DNA from: Verticillium longisporum
Taxonomy: Eukaryota > Ascomycota > Sordariomycetes > Glomerellales > Plectosphaerellaceae
Direction: 5' to 3'
DNA: 64,000 bases
Assembly (NCBI GenBank): GCA_019188255.1
Contig: JAETXT010000003.1
Location: 1,364,001 to 1,428,000, forward strand
Part shown: one piece after another, positions 22,043 through 32,917 of the stretch
Position numbering within the stretch: the stretch's first letter is position 1
Layout of the letters: each line of letters starts with the position of its first letter
Notes under the pieces: model-generated
Told to the model about the DNA's origin: nothing
The model's input: the letters and a program-made list of their open reading frames with translations, nothing else
Databases searched by the model: none
Translations under genes and position numbers: made by a program

Positions 22043-23485
22043 ATGATGGCTTGCTCTTCCACCCTGACGCTGGATCGGAACGGGGCCGAGAAGGTGGTCC
22101 ACCCGGACTTGCTTGCCGCTATCCCTGATGGCGTTCTTCTCCGCCTCTTCGAAGCTGTCGCTCAACAGTCGAAGCGCGATCTCTGTGCCGTCTCGCGACT
22201 CAACAAGCGGTATCACGCCCTCGCTGATGCTGTGCTGTACAAAACGGTTCTATTTCTGAATCCCGAGCTGCACCTGCTCTTCAGCGAGTCCCTCAGCCGT
22301 CGCCCACGCCGTGGCTCCGCCATACAGCACGTCAAGCTGGCCTACCCCTCACACGAGCTCACAGCTCTGACAATCGACGCACACGCCCCTGTTCACGGTT
22401 ACCGTCCCCAAGATGCTGCTCTTCGCTTTGATAGCCTGCCTCGCGCCATTGCCGCCATGTCCAATCTCGAGACGCTCGACATCTCCGTTCCCGTGACCCT
22501 CCTCCACGGCATCGGCCAGCTGTTCAATGGCCCCTTTGATCTGGCTTGCCTCAAGTCTGCCTCTCTCTTCTATCAGTGCCCCGAGGATGGCTACTGGGAC
22601 CTCCGCGAGAACATCCACATCTTTGCCCACCCTACGCTCGAGTCACTGACGCTCCGCCGCGCGCGCCTCGATTACCGCGGCTTCGACCTCATGGAACAGC
22701 CCCACGCCACGGCCCTCAAGAAGCTGCACCTTGTCGAGTGTGACATTAACGACGACGCCCTGTCCGACCTTCTTGTCTTTCCCGAGGCCCTGCAAGAGTT
22801 TGTCATGACCCAGCTCGAGGACCCTCAGCCCGAACTTGAGGAGAGCTCCGACATGTTTCGCGACTACATGGTCGCCATCGATTCAGCCGCCGCCTCTCTG
22901 GAGACCGTCACCATTGATTTTCCCTCCCTGGCCGGCCACAAGCCGCTCGCCCTGCGCGAGTTTGAGAAACTGACCACGCTGCGCATGAATTGGGACTACC
23001 AGCTCTTCGGCAAGACCTCCAGGAAGCCTAGGCTGCAGTCTGTCGGCCTGCCGCCCTCGCTCGAGACGCTCGAATTCTTTGGCGAGCTGGGCCGCGATGA
23101 GGAAGTCACCGAGTTGCTCGCGCACATGATTGAGCATCTTGACCTCCACGCCGCCAAGCTCGAGAGGATCGTCGTCGGGGAGGGCACAGTGCCTCCCGAG
23201 GTAAAGGCGGCCTGTCTCAAGCACCCGCGGCTGAAGCTGGACGTGATCGGGGAGTTTGACGTGAGCGATGATGAGGGCGAGGAGCAGTCCGAGAAGGAGG
23301 AGCAGGAGTCTGAGAAGAGCCGGGAAAGCCTCAACGATGACGAAAAGCCGGACGAGAAGCCAGAGGCGTCACATGAAGAGTGGCCAAAGCTGGAGCACGA
23401 CGGGATACTCAAGGACAATTTGCACAGCGCGACCCATCAGGTGGTAGACATGGAGGTAGACAACAGGACGGACAGTAGAGTCTAG
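22043..23485 (+). CDS. F-box protein with leucine-rich-repeat-like region
   Basis: Single exon, 480 residues. The N-terminal segment AIPDGVLLRLFEAVAQQSKRDLCAVSRLNKRYHALADAVLYKTV fits a fungal F-box, the Skp1-binding part of SCF ubiquitin ligases. Residues about 75-390 have irregular leucine-rich repeats (for example LETLDISVP, LESLTLRRARLDYRGF, LKKLHLVECDINDDAL), a likely substrate-binding surface. The last 75 residues are highly acidic and Glu/Ser/Lys-rich, probably disordered. The second codon is also ATG, so translation may begin one codon later. Substrate unknown. Confidence 0.8.
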   Translation: MMACSSTLTLDRNGAEKVVHPDLLAAIPDGVLLRLFEAVAQQSKRDLCAVSRLNKRYHALADAVLYKTVLFLNPELHLLFSESLSRRPRRGSAIQHVKLAYPSHELTALTIDAHAPVHGYRPQDAALRFDSLPRAIAAMSNLETLDISVPVTLLHGIGQLFNGPFDLACLKSASLFYQCPEDGYWDLRENIHIFAHPTLESLTLRRARLDYRGFDLMEQPHATALKKLHLVECDINDDALSDLLVFPEALQEFVMTQLEDPQPELEESSDMFRDYMVAIDSAAASLETVTIDFPSLAGHKPLALREFEKLTTLRMNWDYQLFGKTSRKPRLQSVGLPPSLETLEFFGELGRDEEVTELLAHMIEHLDLHAAKLERIVVGEGTVPPEVKAACLKHPRLKLDVIGEFDVSDDEGEEQSEKEEQESEKSRESLNDDEKPDEKPEASHEEWPKLEHDGILKDNLHSATHQVVDMEVDNRTDSRV

Positions 23486-24013
23486 ATTCACGAGCCAAGA
23501 GTCAAGAGTCATAGAGGAGTTAGACTGGTGGCATGTTGGAAACGCATGATAGAGCTGCGATGATGGCTACGCTCAAAGGTTGCTCAACAGTTGGACAGAA
23601 AATATGAGAGGGGGTCAATTATATGAATGATTAGTCGGCGATGCCATCGTCGGACGGACATGAATGGGAAGGCCGGGATATGAACTTGGGGACAGCGACG
23701 GCGTTGGACGACTTTTTCTTTTTCCACAACTTGTTATGACACGTAGTACAGACAAATCGAAACGCACGACTATGAATCGTCACACAAACGACTCGACTTG
23801 TTCAGACGTGAACCGATTCTATTTTTTGTCAAACTGGGTATAACGCCCTCTCTCTGCTCTCTGAACTATCGCAACAAAAACGCTGATGAAGATGGCAAAT
23901 GACCTCCAAGCACATGGGTGTCCCGCTCCATCCAATACAACACTATACACAAACATGGTTTCTGGGATCTTTCCCCTCCCCCCTTATCCAATTCACCGAG
24001 GCGGCACGGCTCC

Positions 24014-27000
24014 TCAGCCCGCCATGGTCAGTATATACGACGTAATAGAGCTCAGCCGCTCGCTCGTCAGCTTCAGCGAGATGCGCAAAAGCTCCCTCGC
24101 GACGTCCGGCTCCTCCTTCTGCAGCCTCTCCCAACCCTCGGTGTCCATCAGCCAGGCGACGCAGTCCCGCTCCACGAGGACGTTCGCCGTGCGCTCCGTC
24201 TCGGAGAAAAACGGCAGCTCGCCGCACGTCGTGCCCGCCACGATGCTCTCCGTCAGCCAGCCCTGGGGCAGGTCGTACTCGGCGCGCAGGATGCCCTGCT
24301 CGACGAGATAGAAGCCGCTCGCCGTCTCGCCGCGCCGGTAGAGGGTCGAGCCGTCGACGAACTCGCGCCGCACAAAGTAGGGGACGGCGCGGAACCAAAA
24401 GTCCTCGTTCTTCTCGGTCAAGCCCTGGAATATCTGGAGCATGAGACGCAGCGGTTCCTTAAAGCTCTGCCATCGCGTCGTTTGCTGCGATTCCGTGTTG
24501 GTGAGGGCGTTCTTGGCAGCGGTGCGTAGGTGGTTCCGCCGGGGCGAATTGAAGACGCCATCCAGCGCGGAACTCACGTCTGCCTTGACCGGGACGTCGA
24601 GGCTCGCCGTGGGGGTATTTCGCGTGGCGGCATGCAGCTCTTCTTGGTTTGCGTAGAGGGTCTTCAAGAGCTCGTTCTCGCAGCTCTCGAGCGCAGAGTT
24701 GAGGTCCGGCAGCATGGTTACCTCCACCGACTCTGAGCCGAGACCAACGGCTCGTAGGTTGCGTCCCAACTCGGTCTCTGCATCGACACCGCTGATCACC
24801 AGCACAACACCCTTGTTATCGAGCAGACGGCTGATCGTGTTGAACGCCTCTCCAGCCGAGTAATCCAACCCGCTGACGTGGTACAAGTCCAAGATGAGGA
24901 ACTTGATAGGAGACTCTGAAAATGCATCGTCCTCAATCAGAGCTCGGATCTTCTCCTCGACGCTTACAATGGTGCCAAAGAAGAGGAAACCTGTCAGCTT
25001 GACAATGTAGATTTGACGGCGCACCTGCTGTAGGTATCGATGCTGACCGGGGTTGCGGCGCACTGTAGAGCCTACGATATCGCCGTTGTAGCTGGCACGA
25101 ACCGCCGGCACGCGCGATGTCTGGAAGATCAGCGAGATGAAGGCCAGGAGGATACCAACACCAATTCCAATGACAAAGTCGTAAATGCCCATGATGAGAA
25201 CGATTATGATCACCTGGAACTGTTAGCCTGTGATCAGTCCACGTACGCGCTGGATGCACTCACGGTCAGGTACTCTGCCAGCTTCAGTTTCTTCCTTGGC
25301 AGCCACACGGCCTCCAGAAGCAGCTCGAATCCGAGATCAAAGATGAGGGTGCCGACCATCATGACCGGGATAAAGCCAATGATCATCGGCCCGACCATGA
25401 GCACGCAAAACGTCAAGGCCGCCAGCATGACACCAGCAAGTCGGCTATCGCCTCCAGACCGCATGAAGAAGACAGTGTTTGCGTACACCAGATAGTTCTG
25501 GATGCTACCGAAACAGCCGGACAGAAAGTTGGAGTATCCATGCAGTTTGAGCTCCCGGTCGAGATCAGCATGGTCCTCGCCCGTCTGTAAAGCAAGAGCA
25601 GGGACGTTGATGGGAACGTGAAGGATGCCGAAGAAAGTCAGCGCCAACATGGCTGGGATTGTGTCCAGGATGGCTTCCCACCGGACGAGGTGGAACTCTG
25701 TAAACGGGGTTAGCCAAGTCGTCGACAGCGTCTTCTTGGGAACCTACTGTAGAGTGTCCAAAAATACCACCATGGTTCGTCGGCTGGCGGCCCTTCAAAG
25801 ATCCAGCCGTTGTCGCGAAGAGGGTCAACGTCGAGAGTGTCAATGACTGTGACGAAGAAGTAAAAGATGATGGGAATGGCCGTGATGTACAAGGGCAGAA
25901 AGTACTTGGACGCAACTTTTGCCTGGCCGTAGAACAGCACAATGGCCAGTATGAGAGGAATAACCCAAAGTAGTACTGTGTCGTGCTGGAAGAGCTTTCG
26001 CAGTGTTTCCAAGTTGTATTCGAGGCTGCCACTCATGCGGGCGGAGACCTCGAAGCCAGTAGCAACGAGGAACCATCCGACACCGCCAATGCAGCCGATC
26101 AAGATGTGTCGAGGGATGAAGCCGACCATGTAGCCGAAGTTGAACTTGCCCATGAGGTAAAAGACAAGTCCAGTGACCATGGAACTTATAGCGTATGCGG
26201 TAATTGTCGTGGCGATGACAGCGTCGGGGTTTTCCTCGCCAACGATGTCGGTAATTGTTTGAGCCATGTTATGGAAAAATGGAACGACTTCGATCTGAGG
26301 TGTGTCAGAGCATGCGTGCTGGAGAGGAAAAGGAAATACATACGAGCTCAGAGCCAACAGCACCCCTGAATCCACTGCCGGCCGAGAAGGTGAGCTGTGA
26401 GACGATGGTGCTCACGTAGAAGATAGAAATGCCAGCCGAGCCAAGACCGGCAAAAATGGGCTTGCCGAGGGGGAAGAGAATCATGCCTGGTAGAGTGATT
26501 AGCAGGCTACATACTGCAGCTTATGGTCGAGCAGTCTTACCATAGGACAGAGCATCGAGTACGTTGAGCAGCAGCCCCACGATGACGGCAGGCAGGCAGG
26601 AGACGGGCGCAACCACCACGTTCGCCCACAGCGACTTGCGGTTCCAGATTTCCGGACTCGTCGCCGCCTTGGCAGTCCGCGCCAGGCTGGCTTCGACATT
26701 GTGACCCACGCTCTTCAGTCCATTGAGCCACTGTCTTCGCGGCCGTGGCTTCTGCCCCTCGACGTCGTCCGTCGTGTGGCCATTGGTGCCGTGTCCGGCA
26801 GAGGACACCCTTCCCAGCAGGGGCGTCCGCTCCGTAGACTCTGCCTCTTCTCCTCCCATGCTGCCTCTCTGCCGTTGTTGACGCTCTGACGACGTCGACC
26901 TCGACCTCGACCTCAACCTCTTCTGCTCGAGCGCCGGGGTCTCGATCTCGGGGACACGCGGGTCAGGCGACGGAGAAGACGCGCCTCTGGACTGTGGTGG

Positions 27001-27608
27001 AGATTTGCGCAGCAAGCTCGTTAGGATGGAGGGCCCCTCGTCGGGCAACTCGTCGTCGGGCTGTATTTCGTTGTGAGGCGAAGGAGGCTCGGAGACTTCG
27101 TGGATCGTTTCGGAGCCGTAGTCGGCATCGTCGTCCTCGCTGGGCAGGAGGGACTGCGCCTGGGACTGCTGGGAGCGGCGTCTCGAGAGGAAGGCGGGGC
27201 TCTGGTTGCTTTTCTTGTCAGAGAGCAGGTAGGAGGCTAGCTCTGCCGTGTCCTCACGGACGTGACGGAGGTATTCGGCGCTGTCGACGGGTGCTGTAGG
27301 GAGGAGGCGGGCGTGCGTGTTAGTATACGTTTCCTGCGACTGTGGAGTAGAGCAACTGGCGGCGGCGACGACTTACCAAGGTCGCCTCGAACGGAGCCGT
27401 GTATGAAGGACCGTATGGGCTCTCTCTGGCCCGTGGACGAGGACAGCTGCCGCAGAGAGTCCGAGTTTGGGGGAAGGGCGTTGCGGTTCGGGCGGGTGGT
27501 GGGCGTGGGCTGCGCGTCGTCGGTAGGTTGGGTCTGGGTGCTCAGTGACGAAGCTCTCCTGCGCCATGGCGAGAAGCCATAATTGGGTGACGACATGGCG
27601 ACATCCAT
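24014..27608 (-). CDS. VSB1: SLC26-like vacuolar transporter with STAS and cyclic-nucleotide-binding domains (Vsb1 type)
   Basis: Six exons: 27377-27608, 26541-27293, 26344-26486, 25748-26294, 25264-25697 and 24014-25213; introns of 49-83 nt all restore frame, giving 1102 residues. A long disordered, Ser-rich N-terminus (about 1-270, with acidic EDDDADYGSE) precedes a sulfate-permease-type membrane domain with about 10-12 hydrophobic segments (from VVAPVSCLPAVIVGLLLNVL). The cytosolic C-terminus has a STAS domain (ILDLYHVSGLDYSAGEAF) and then a cNMP-binding-like domain (GETASGFYLVEQGILRAEYD...GELPFFSETERTANVLVE). This order matches yeast YGR125W/Vsb1, needed for basic amino acid storage in the vacuole; substrate here is inferred. 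It is convergent with the F-box gene. Confidence 0.9.
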
Positions 27609-28352
27609 GGGACGATGTGCTCACTGGAAACTGCAGCAGCGATGGAGGGTTTGCGGCGAGGGGCAAAGCATCAGGTCCGAACCGGAGGAGCAGGAGGAGG
27701 AGGAAGGTTTGCTGCAGGGCCAGGCAAAGCCAGTCAAAGCCAAGGTCGCTCGGGTTCCAGTTGGCTGAAGAAGAAGCAGGCAAAAGTATTTACAGAAAGG
27801 GATTAGTTCTGGGCCATCCTAGCGCCCGCAACACGATGGGGGTGGGAACTGGTATGCAATGGAGAGCTGAAGGTGTGACGAGGATGGGGGAGACGACGTG
27901 GGAACGCTAGGGAAGGGTATGGGGCAGATAAGCCATGGGGCCGGCTGGGCGATGCTGATGTCTTTCTTGGTGGTCCCTGAACTTGAATTGTACCTAGGTA
28001 GGTAGGTCCAACATGCCAATGCCATATGTTGGCTCCATCGAGTCAACCTGTCTTGACAGGTCTGTCGTGACTGGACACAGATGGTGTGCGTTTCGAAGGG
28101 GATCCGGCTGGGGCCTTCCGTCTGCCGGTATCGTGGGACTCGGTCCTGTCTAGGTTGGGTTGGCCTGATCAGTTCTTCCGGCAAATTTGCATGAGGCGCC
28201 AGCGCGCGTTCAGTTCAATTGAGCCCCGCACCTGAGCACCTAGAGATTGAGGTCGGTCCAGGTCCCGGTCGTGGTCCAGGTCCCGGTTCAGGTTGGTCCT
28301 GGCAGCCAGCAGCAGCATGAGGGCAGCGTGGGCAGCGTGGGCAGCAGTAGCT

Positions 28353-28457
28353 TGCAGAAGGGTGCAGCAGGTGCAGAAGGGTGCAGCAGGTGCAGAAGGG
28401 TGCAGCAGGTGCAGAAGGGTGCAGCAGGTGCAGAAGGGTGCAGCAATGCAGCAGGTG
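28353..28457. repeat. 19-bp minisatellite, about five copies
   Basis: The unit GGTGCAGCAGGTGCAGAAG is repeated head to tail at 28361, 28380, 28399 and 28418, with partial units at both ends. Copies are identical, suggesting recent expansion or strong homogenisation. It lies in intergenic DNA. Because 19 is not a multiple of 3, open frames through it are not coding evidence. Confidence 0.95.
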
Positions 28458-28642
28458 CACCAGACGAAGCAGCCTCAGTGACGCCATTCAGCCGCCACCC
28501 TGCCACACAGGCCAATCGCTTCCCCCAGAGACTCCCCATGGCCCCCCCCTGGAGCCCAACTGCCAGCCAGAGGCTTCGGTGATGAATTCTCTGCACCTCC
28601 CTGACAGGGCCGCCGTCAGCAACTCAAAACAACGACGCCGTC

Positions 28643-28664
28643 CCTACCTACCTAGGTAGGTAGG
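28643..28664. repeat. Perfect 22-bp palindrome of CCTA/TAGG units
   Basis: CCTACCTACCT followed by its exact reverse complement, centred on CCTAGG. It belongs to a family of GTAGGTA/TACCTAC motifs found in several intergenic regions of the window. It could extrude as a hairpin or be a protein binding site. Confidence 0.9.
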
Positions 28665-29636
28665 TATCCATGTCGCAATCGACCGCTACAATGGCAATCC
28701 AAGCACGACACGCTTTCTAGGGAAATCCAGACTCATTCGTGATCGCGCTACCGGATGCAAAGGGCTGAACACAGCAGCAGTGCGTTTGGCCCGTCAAGCC
28801 CGTGAGCCCACATGGCCAGTGGCCAGGATCGTCGCTGCAGCCCACGAGCGGCGGGGCTCGTCCGGCAGCGCCGGTTTTAGTGATCGCCAAGGTACCTAGG
28901 GTTTGCCCGTGATTCCACAACTGGCCCGTATCGTCAGGAGGTAGGTACATGTAGTGTAGGTACTCTGGTACTGTACCATGTAGCCCTCCACATGTCATTT
29001 TCTTCTGTCAACGCCATCACGTATGGAAAACAATGGGAACCCCAACATGCAACACTTCAGAGATGTGATCTTTAGTCGTTTGGTGTCATTCAATTGACTT
29101 GGCATGTTACATGTATGCTGTGGAAAATAGGTAGCCCTGATGCCCTTGCTTGCCTTGGTATCCAGCTCTTCTTCCACCAGTCGCCACCCTGCCCGCTGCT
29201 GGCAGTGTCCATTGCCCAGCGCCCAGCGCCCAGCGCCCAGCCCGCCCGGCCGCCGCGGCTCCAGCTTCCGGTGTCAGCTCGACGTCTCGTTTCGTCTCCT
29301 CTGCCGGACGTTCTGTGCCGCGTACAACGTCCGACACCGGCATTCGTGCGACAACCCAACTTCAGCGTTGCACTCGTAGCTACCCGTCGAGGTGGCCACG
29401 CACGAAAGTTCAAGGGGTCCATCACGCCTCGTCTCGGCATGCGTCTGGCGCATCGAGTTGTTTTCTTTCTGGTGAACCAGATGACACCTGAGCCCCTCAC
29501 CGAGAGCCATGCGTGCTCCCGCTTTTGTGATAATCTGGTTCGCCGCGTCATTGGGCCATCACGGGCGACGCGTCCTGCACCAACAAACTCCATTTTCTCA
29601 TGCATCAGGTGACAACTGTCAAAAAAAAGCATGCCT

Positions 29637-30484
29637 TCAATCCAGCTTTTGCAGGTATCCTTGCGTGATGAGTCGCTCCACGTCGCCCTGTCGTACATAG
29701 AACTGACTGTTCTTCGTCAACGTGATCGATCTGCGGACCAAGGGAAGTCAGCCAGCCATTGCAATAACGTAAAGGGGGAAAAGAAAAAAAAAAGGCCTCG
29801 GCAGGCAGTGCGAGGCGAGAACCTCCAATCCCCTTACCCGTATTCCGTCTGAATCTCCCCGGCGTCCTTGAGCACCCGCACATCGATGAACAGGTCCCGC
29901 GGCGGCTCGAGGCTCCCGGTCAGATCGATATCCGTCCACTGTCCCTTGTACGCCGCCAGCAGGTCGCCGTAGCTACGCACGTACTCCTCCTCCTGCGGGC
30001 TCAGGCTGCTCGTCGACCCGTCGCCGCTGCTGACCTTGGCACCGGGCCCGCCGCCGCCGCCGCCGCCGCTGCCGCCCGCCGGCCCCTCGCGCACCTGCTG
30101 CCCCGACAGGTCGAGCACGTCGGCGTCTTTCCAGACGAGCTCCTCGAGCTTGTCGGAGCGTGTGCGGTGGTAGGCGAGCAGGCAGCGCTTGTTGCGGCGC
30201 ATGGCGAGGTGGTTGACGAGGAGCGTGCAGGCCGTCGACTGGTGCTCGGCCGGGTCGAACGTGCCCTGGTAAGGCGCGAGGAGCTCGGCTACATCCTTGT
30301 CGAGGTCGCGGACCTCGCGCGTCACGGCGCGGACAATCTCGGCTTGGTAGGGGGGCAGATGGGCGAGGTTCTGGGTGCGCTTGGCCTGGAGCACCTGGTG
30401 GTGAAGCCTGTGTCAGGTTGCGGTGTGCTGGACGTGGAGGCGGAGGAGGTTTCTTACCAGCTTGTTTCCGAGGTCGCCGTACAT
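29637..30484 (-). CDS. PSF1: GINS complex subunit Psf1
   Basis: Subunit of the GINS tetramer (Sld5-Psf1-Psf2-Psf3), part of the CMG replicative helicase in the nucleus. Three exons: 30458-30484 (27 nt, MYGDLGNKL), 29838-30394 and 29637-29730, total 225 residues. After the first intron the frame resumes VLQAKRTQNLAHLPPYQ, a Psf1 signature. The middle has NHLAMRRNKRCLLAYHRTR. Reading straight through exon 2 would hit TAA right after QTEYG, but the GTAAGG donor at 29837 and CAG acceptor at 29731 join it to SITLTKNSQFYVRQGDVERL and ITQGYLQKLD, the conserved C-terminal B domain. An 11-residue glycine-rich insertion (GGSGGGGGGGP) in the linker is unusual but lies between domains. Confidence 0.95.
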
Positions 30485-30939
30485 CTGAGCTGGGACTGGC
30501 GAGAAGACGAGTAAGGCCGCGGGGAGGGAAGGAGGATGCAGAACCACAGAGGAGTGGCGCGAGGGCGGGTTTCACAGAGGAAGTCTTCGAGGTCGCGACT
30601 CGGCACGAGGCGCGTCTCCTGTGCTGCACCACAAGGACGACCCACTGACCCCTCCATTGTATTGTTTAGCGCACTACACCTTGTAAATGCATGCGGCCCA
30701 ATGAGGTACAAGACTCCTTACTGGGTGAGACAGATTCCACCTGGCACGGTTACAATGGTTATTGGGTTTTGTTTTTTGCCTCTCATTGCTTTTTGCATTC
30801 ATGATTCCAAACATGGAATGTCTATGTAGGCGAATTCATTCAATGCCCCTCTGGGTATTGCGTGAACCATCGTGTCTCCCAATCCCACCCCGATCATGCC
30901 TCATAAAATTCATCCCTCCACATCATTCATTCAAGCTTC

Positions 30940-32003
30940 TTACAGCTTCTGCATGGCAGCAATATCGGTGGACTGGACGTGGTCCTCGAAACCCTGGATC
31001 TCCTCCTCGAGGTCGGACAGCGAGATCTTCTCGTCCTCGATGACGAGGTTGATCTGGAGCTTCTTGATGCCGAAACCGACGGGAACGAGCTTGGAGGCAC
31101 CCCACACCAGACCGTCCTTCTCGATGCCACGGACAGCAGCCTCGAGGGCGGCCATGTCGGTCTCGTCGTCTGGATTCGTTTGTCAGTCATGGCTCTCGTT
31201 TCGGTGGAGAAGAATGAAAACATACCCCAAGGCTTAACGTCAAGGGTGACGACCGACTTGGCGGTGGTCTTGGGCTTGGCCTCCTTCTTCTTCTTGTACT
31301 CGGCGAGACGCTCCTCACGGATGCGCGCGGCCTCGGCGTCCTCCTCCTCGTCGTCGGAGCCAAACAGGTCGACGTCGTCCTCGTCCTCCTCAGCGGCGGG
31401 GGCCTTGGCGGGGTTCAGGGTGAGCTCGCCAGCCTCGGGGCCGTAGACGGAGTAGGGCTTGGACGCATCGCCGGCGAGGGAGGCAAACTCGGACTCGTAG
31501 GTGGCGATGTGCTTGTACCACCTAGCGGCGTAGGGGTACTTGGCGGCGTCAGGGCCGGAGGAGAGGGCCTTGAAGACGGCAACGTCGGCCTGCGAGGGAG
31601 TGTGGCTGGGACATTGTCAGTCTCATTCGGTGTTTTCTGTGCCGAGCAGATAGAGAAAAGCAAAGAAAATGGGCAAAAGATCAGAAGTGCTAAAAGCGTG
31701 GTTGTTTCTACATGGAGCGGGTCTTGAGGCCGCTTCGGAAACACGGACCATGTATATTCATCATGGAAGCCAAGGAGAGCGAGAGAAAACGCTGCTGTGG
31801 CCCTCCTCGCGAGGAGAGCTTGACAGGCGGCGGGAGAGATGGCAAGACTGTGACTTACCCAACAATGTAGGAGCGGGTGGCGAGCCATCCGTTGAGGGCT
31901 ACGGTGTCGCGCTCATTAGCTGACTGAACAAAACACCTCAAAGGGGCTGGCGACTGGACTGACTGGCAGCTCCGGCGTCAGAGACAAGATCGGCGAAACC
32001 CAT
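30940..32003 (-). CDS. EFB1: Translation elongation factor 1-beta (eEF1B-alpha), host of U18 snoRNA
   Basis: Guanine nucleotide exchange factor for eEF1A in the cytosol. Four exons: 31964-32003, 31859-31919, 31226-31605 and 30940-31169, total 236 residues. The N-terminus [20 protein letters not shown] and [13 protein letters not shown] has GST-C-like character; an acidic hinge ([18 protein letters not shown]) and a Lys-rich segment follow. The conserved catalytic C-terminus is [20 protein letters not shown]...[41 protein letters not shown]. Introns are 44, 253 and 56 nt; the 253-nt second intron is much longer because it carries a box C/D snoRNA. Exon 1 is only 40 nt and its acceptor must be the second of two tandem CAGs, since the first would create a stop. 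It is divergent from RPN13. Confidence 0.96.
31676..31770 (-). ncRNA. snR18: Box C/D snoRNA U18 (snR18 homologue) in EFB1 intron 2
   Basis: Within the 253-nt intron, transcribed with the host. Box C ATGATGA at 31758-31764, box D CTGA at 31681-31684, 84 nt from C to D. Close behind box C is GGTCCGTGTTTC followed by a D'-like CCGA (31735-31749). This element is antisense to the conserved LSU rRNA sequence GAAACACGGACC and matches the guide of human U18 and yeast snR18, which direct 2'-O-methylation there. Yeast snR18 also lies in the EFB1 intron, so host and guest are conserved. Exact ends are estimated by a few bases around the boxes; the terminal stem is weak. Confidence 0.92.
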
Positions 32004-32590
32004 TTTGAAAGGATAGAGGTCGAGTCGTGGAGAGAAAAGGCGAGAGAAAGAGTAGAGAGAATTGGAAGGGCGAAGGAGGTGTTGATAAAGGAAAGGTGGT
32101 AGATTTGAGGTGGGGTTCAGATGAGGGAACCGAAATTTTTCAGCACAGTCACAATCTCGTTGCTGAGCACCTGGACCCCGCTCCTGCCCCCCCCCCCCCC
32201 CCTCCTTGTCGCCTCAACCACGGAATAGACTCGGGCCGCCCTGTGCTTGCGCTAGGGAGGCTCTTCAAGGCTCCCTCACCACTGGATGACATAAGCCTTA
32301 TGGAGCTCAATTGCTGCGGCCGACCGCCAACAGCCGGCTGCCGTTGGCGCTGGCTGGCGGGCTGGCAGATCGGTAGGTAGTCGCTGTGGCAGTGGCAGGC
32401 ACGAAGCTCTACGTAACTCCATCGCAAGCTCCATCCACCATCCACCATCCACCCAACGACTGATTGCAAGTGCTCGACGCCGTAACCTGCAGGCGACATC
32501 ATCCACCTCTCCCGCCACCTTTCGACCCTTCTGCGACCGTCGACTTTGTTTTCTCAATTTTCATCCCATCCGCACAGCAGACATAGAATC
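32004..32590. promoter_or_regulatory. Divergent promoter region of EFB1 and RPN13
   Basis: 587 bp between the two start codons. It includes a C15 tract at 32188-32202 within a C/T-rich stretch and pyrimidine-rich sequence before the RPN13 ATG. No specific element was identified with confidence. Confidence 0.45.
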
Positions 32591-32818
32591 ATGTCGATCC
32601 TGCCGCTCATCACGTTCAAGGCCGGCATGTGCGATGTCGAGGTGAGCCGCCAGACACCCATCCACCGAGCCGCCTCGTCGACCGCCACGTACTGACCTCC
32701 TCTTGCCTTGCAGTCCGAAGGAAACCCCAGAAAGGTGAAGCCGCAGCCCAGGCCCGGCTACATCTACCTCTACTCCGACGATGGTTTGTTCCTCCACAGC
32801 CTGCTTTTGCTTGCTTGC

Positions 32819-32917
<99 letters not shown>

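Larger units (their letters stand above)
27609..29636. other. Intergenic between the Vsb1-type gene and PSF1
   Basis: About 2 kb without a supported gene. It holds the transporter's upstream region, a 19-bp minisatellite, a perfect 22-bp palindrome of CTAC/GTAG units (both listed separately), GTAGGTA motifs near 27991 and 28937, and a CAGCGCC-type run at about 29215-29243. Confidence 0.5.

Noticed and set aside
29834..30394. PSF1 ending at the TAA after QTEYG
   Set aside because: A GTAAGG donor overlaps that stop, and the next exon encodes the conserved Psf1 C-terminal domain.
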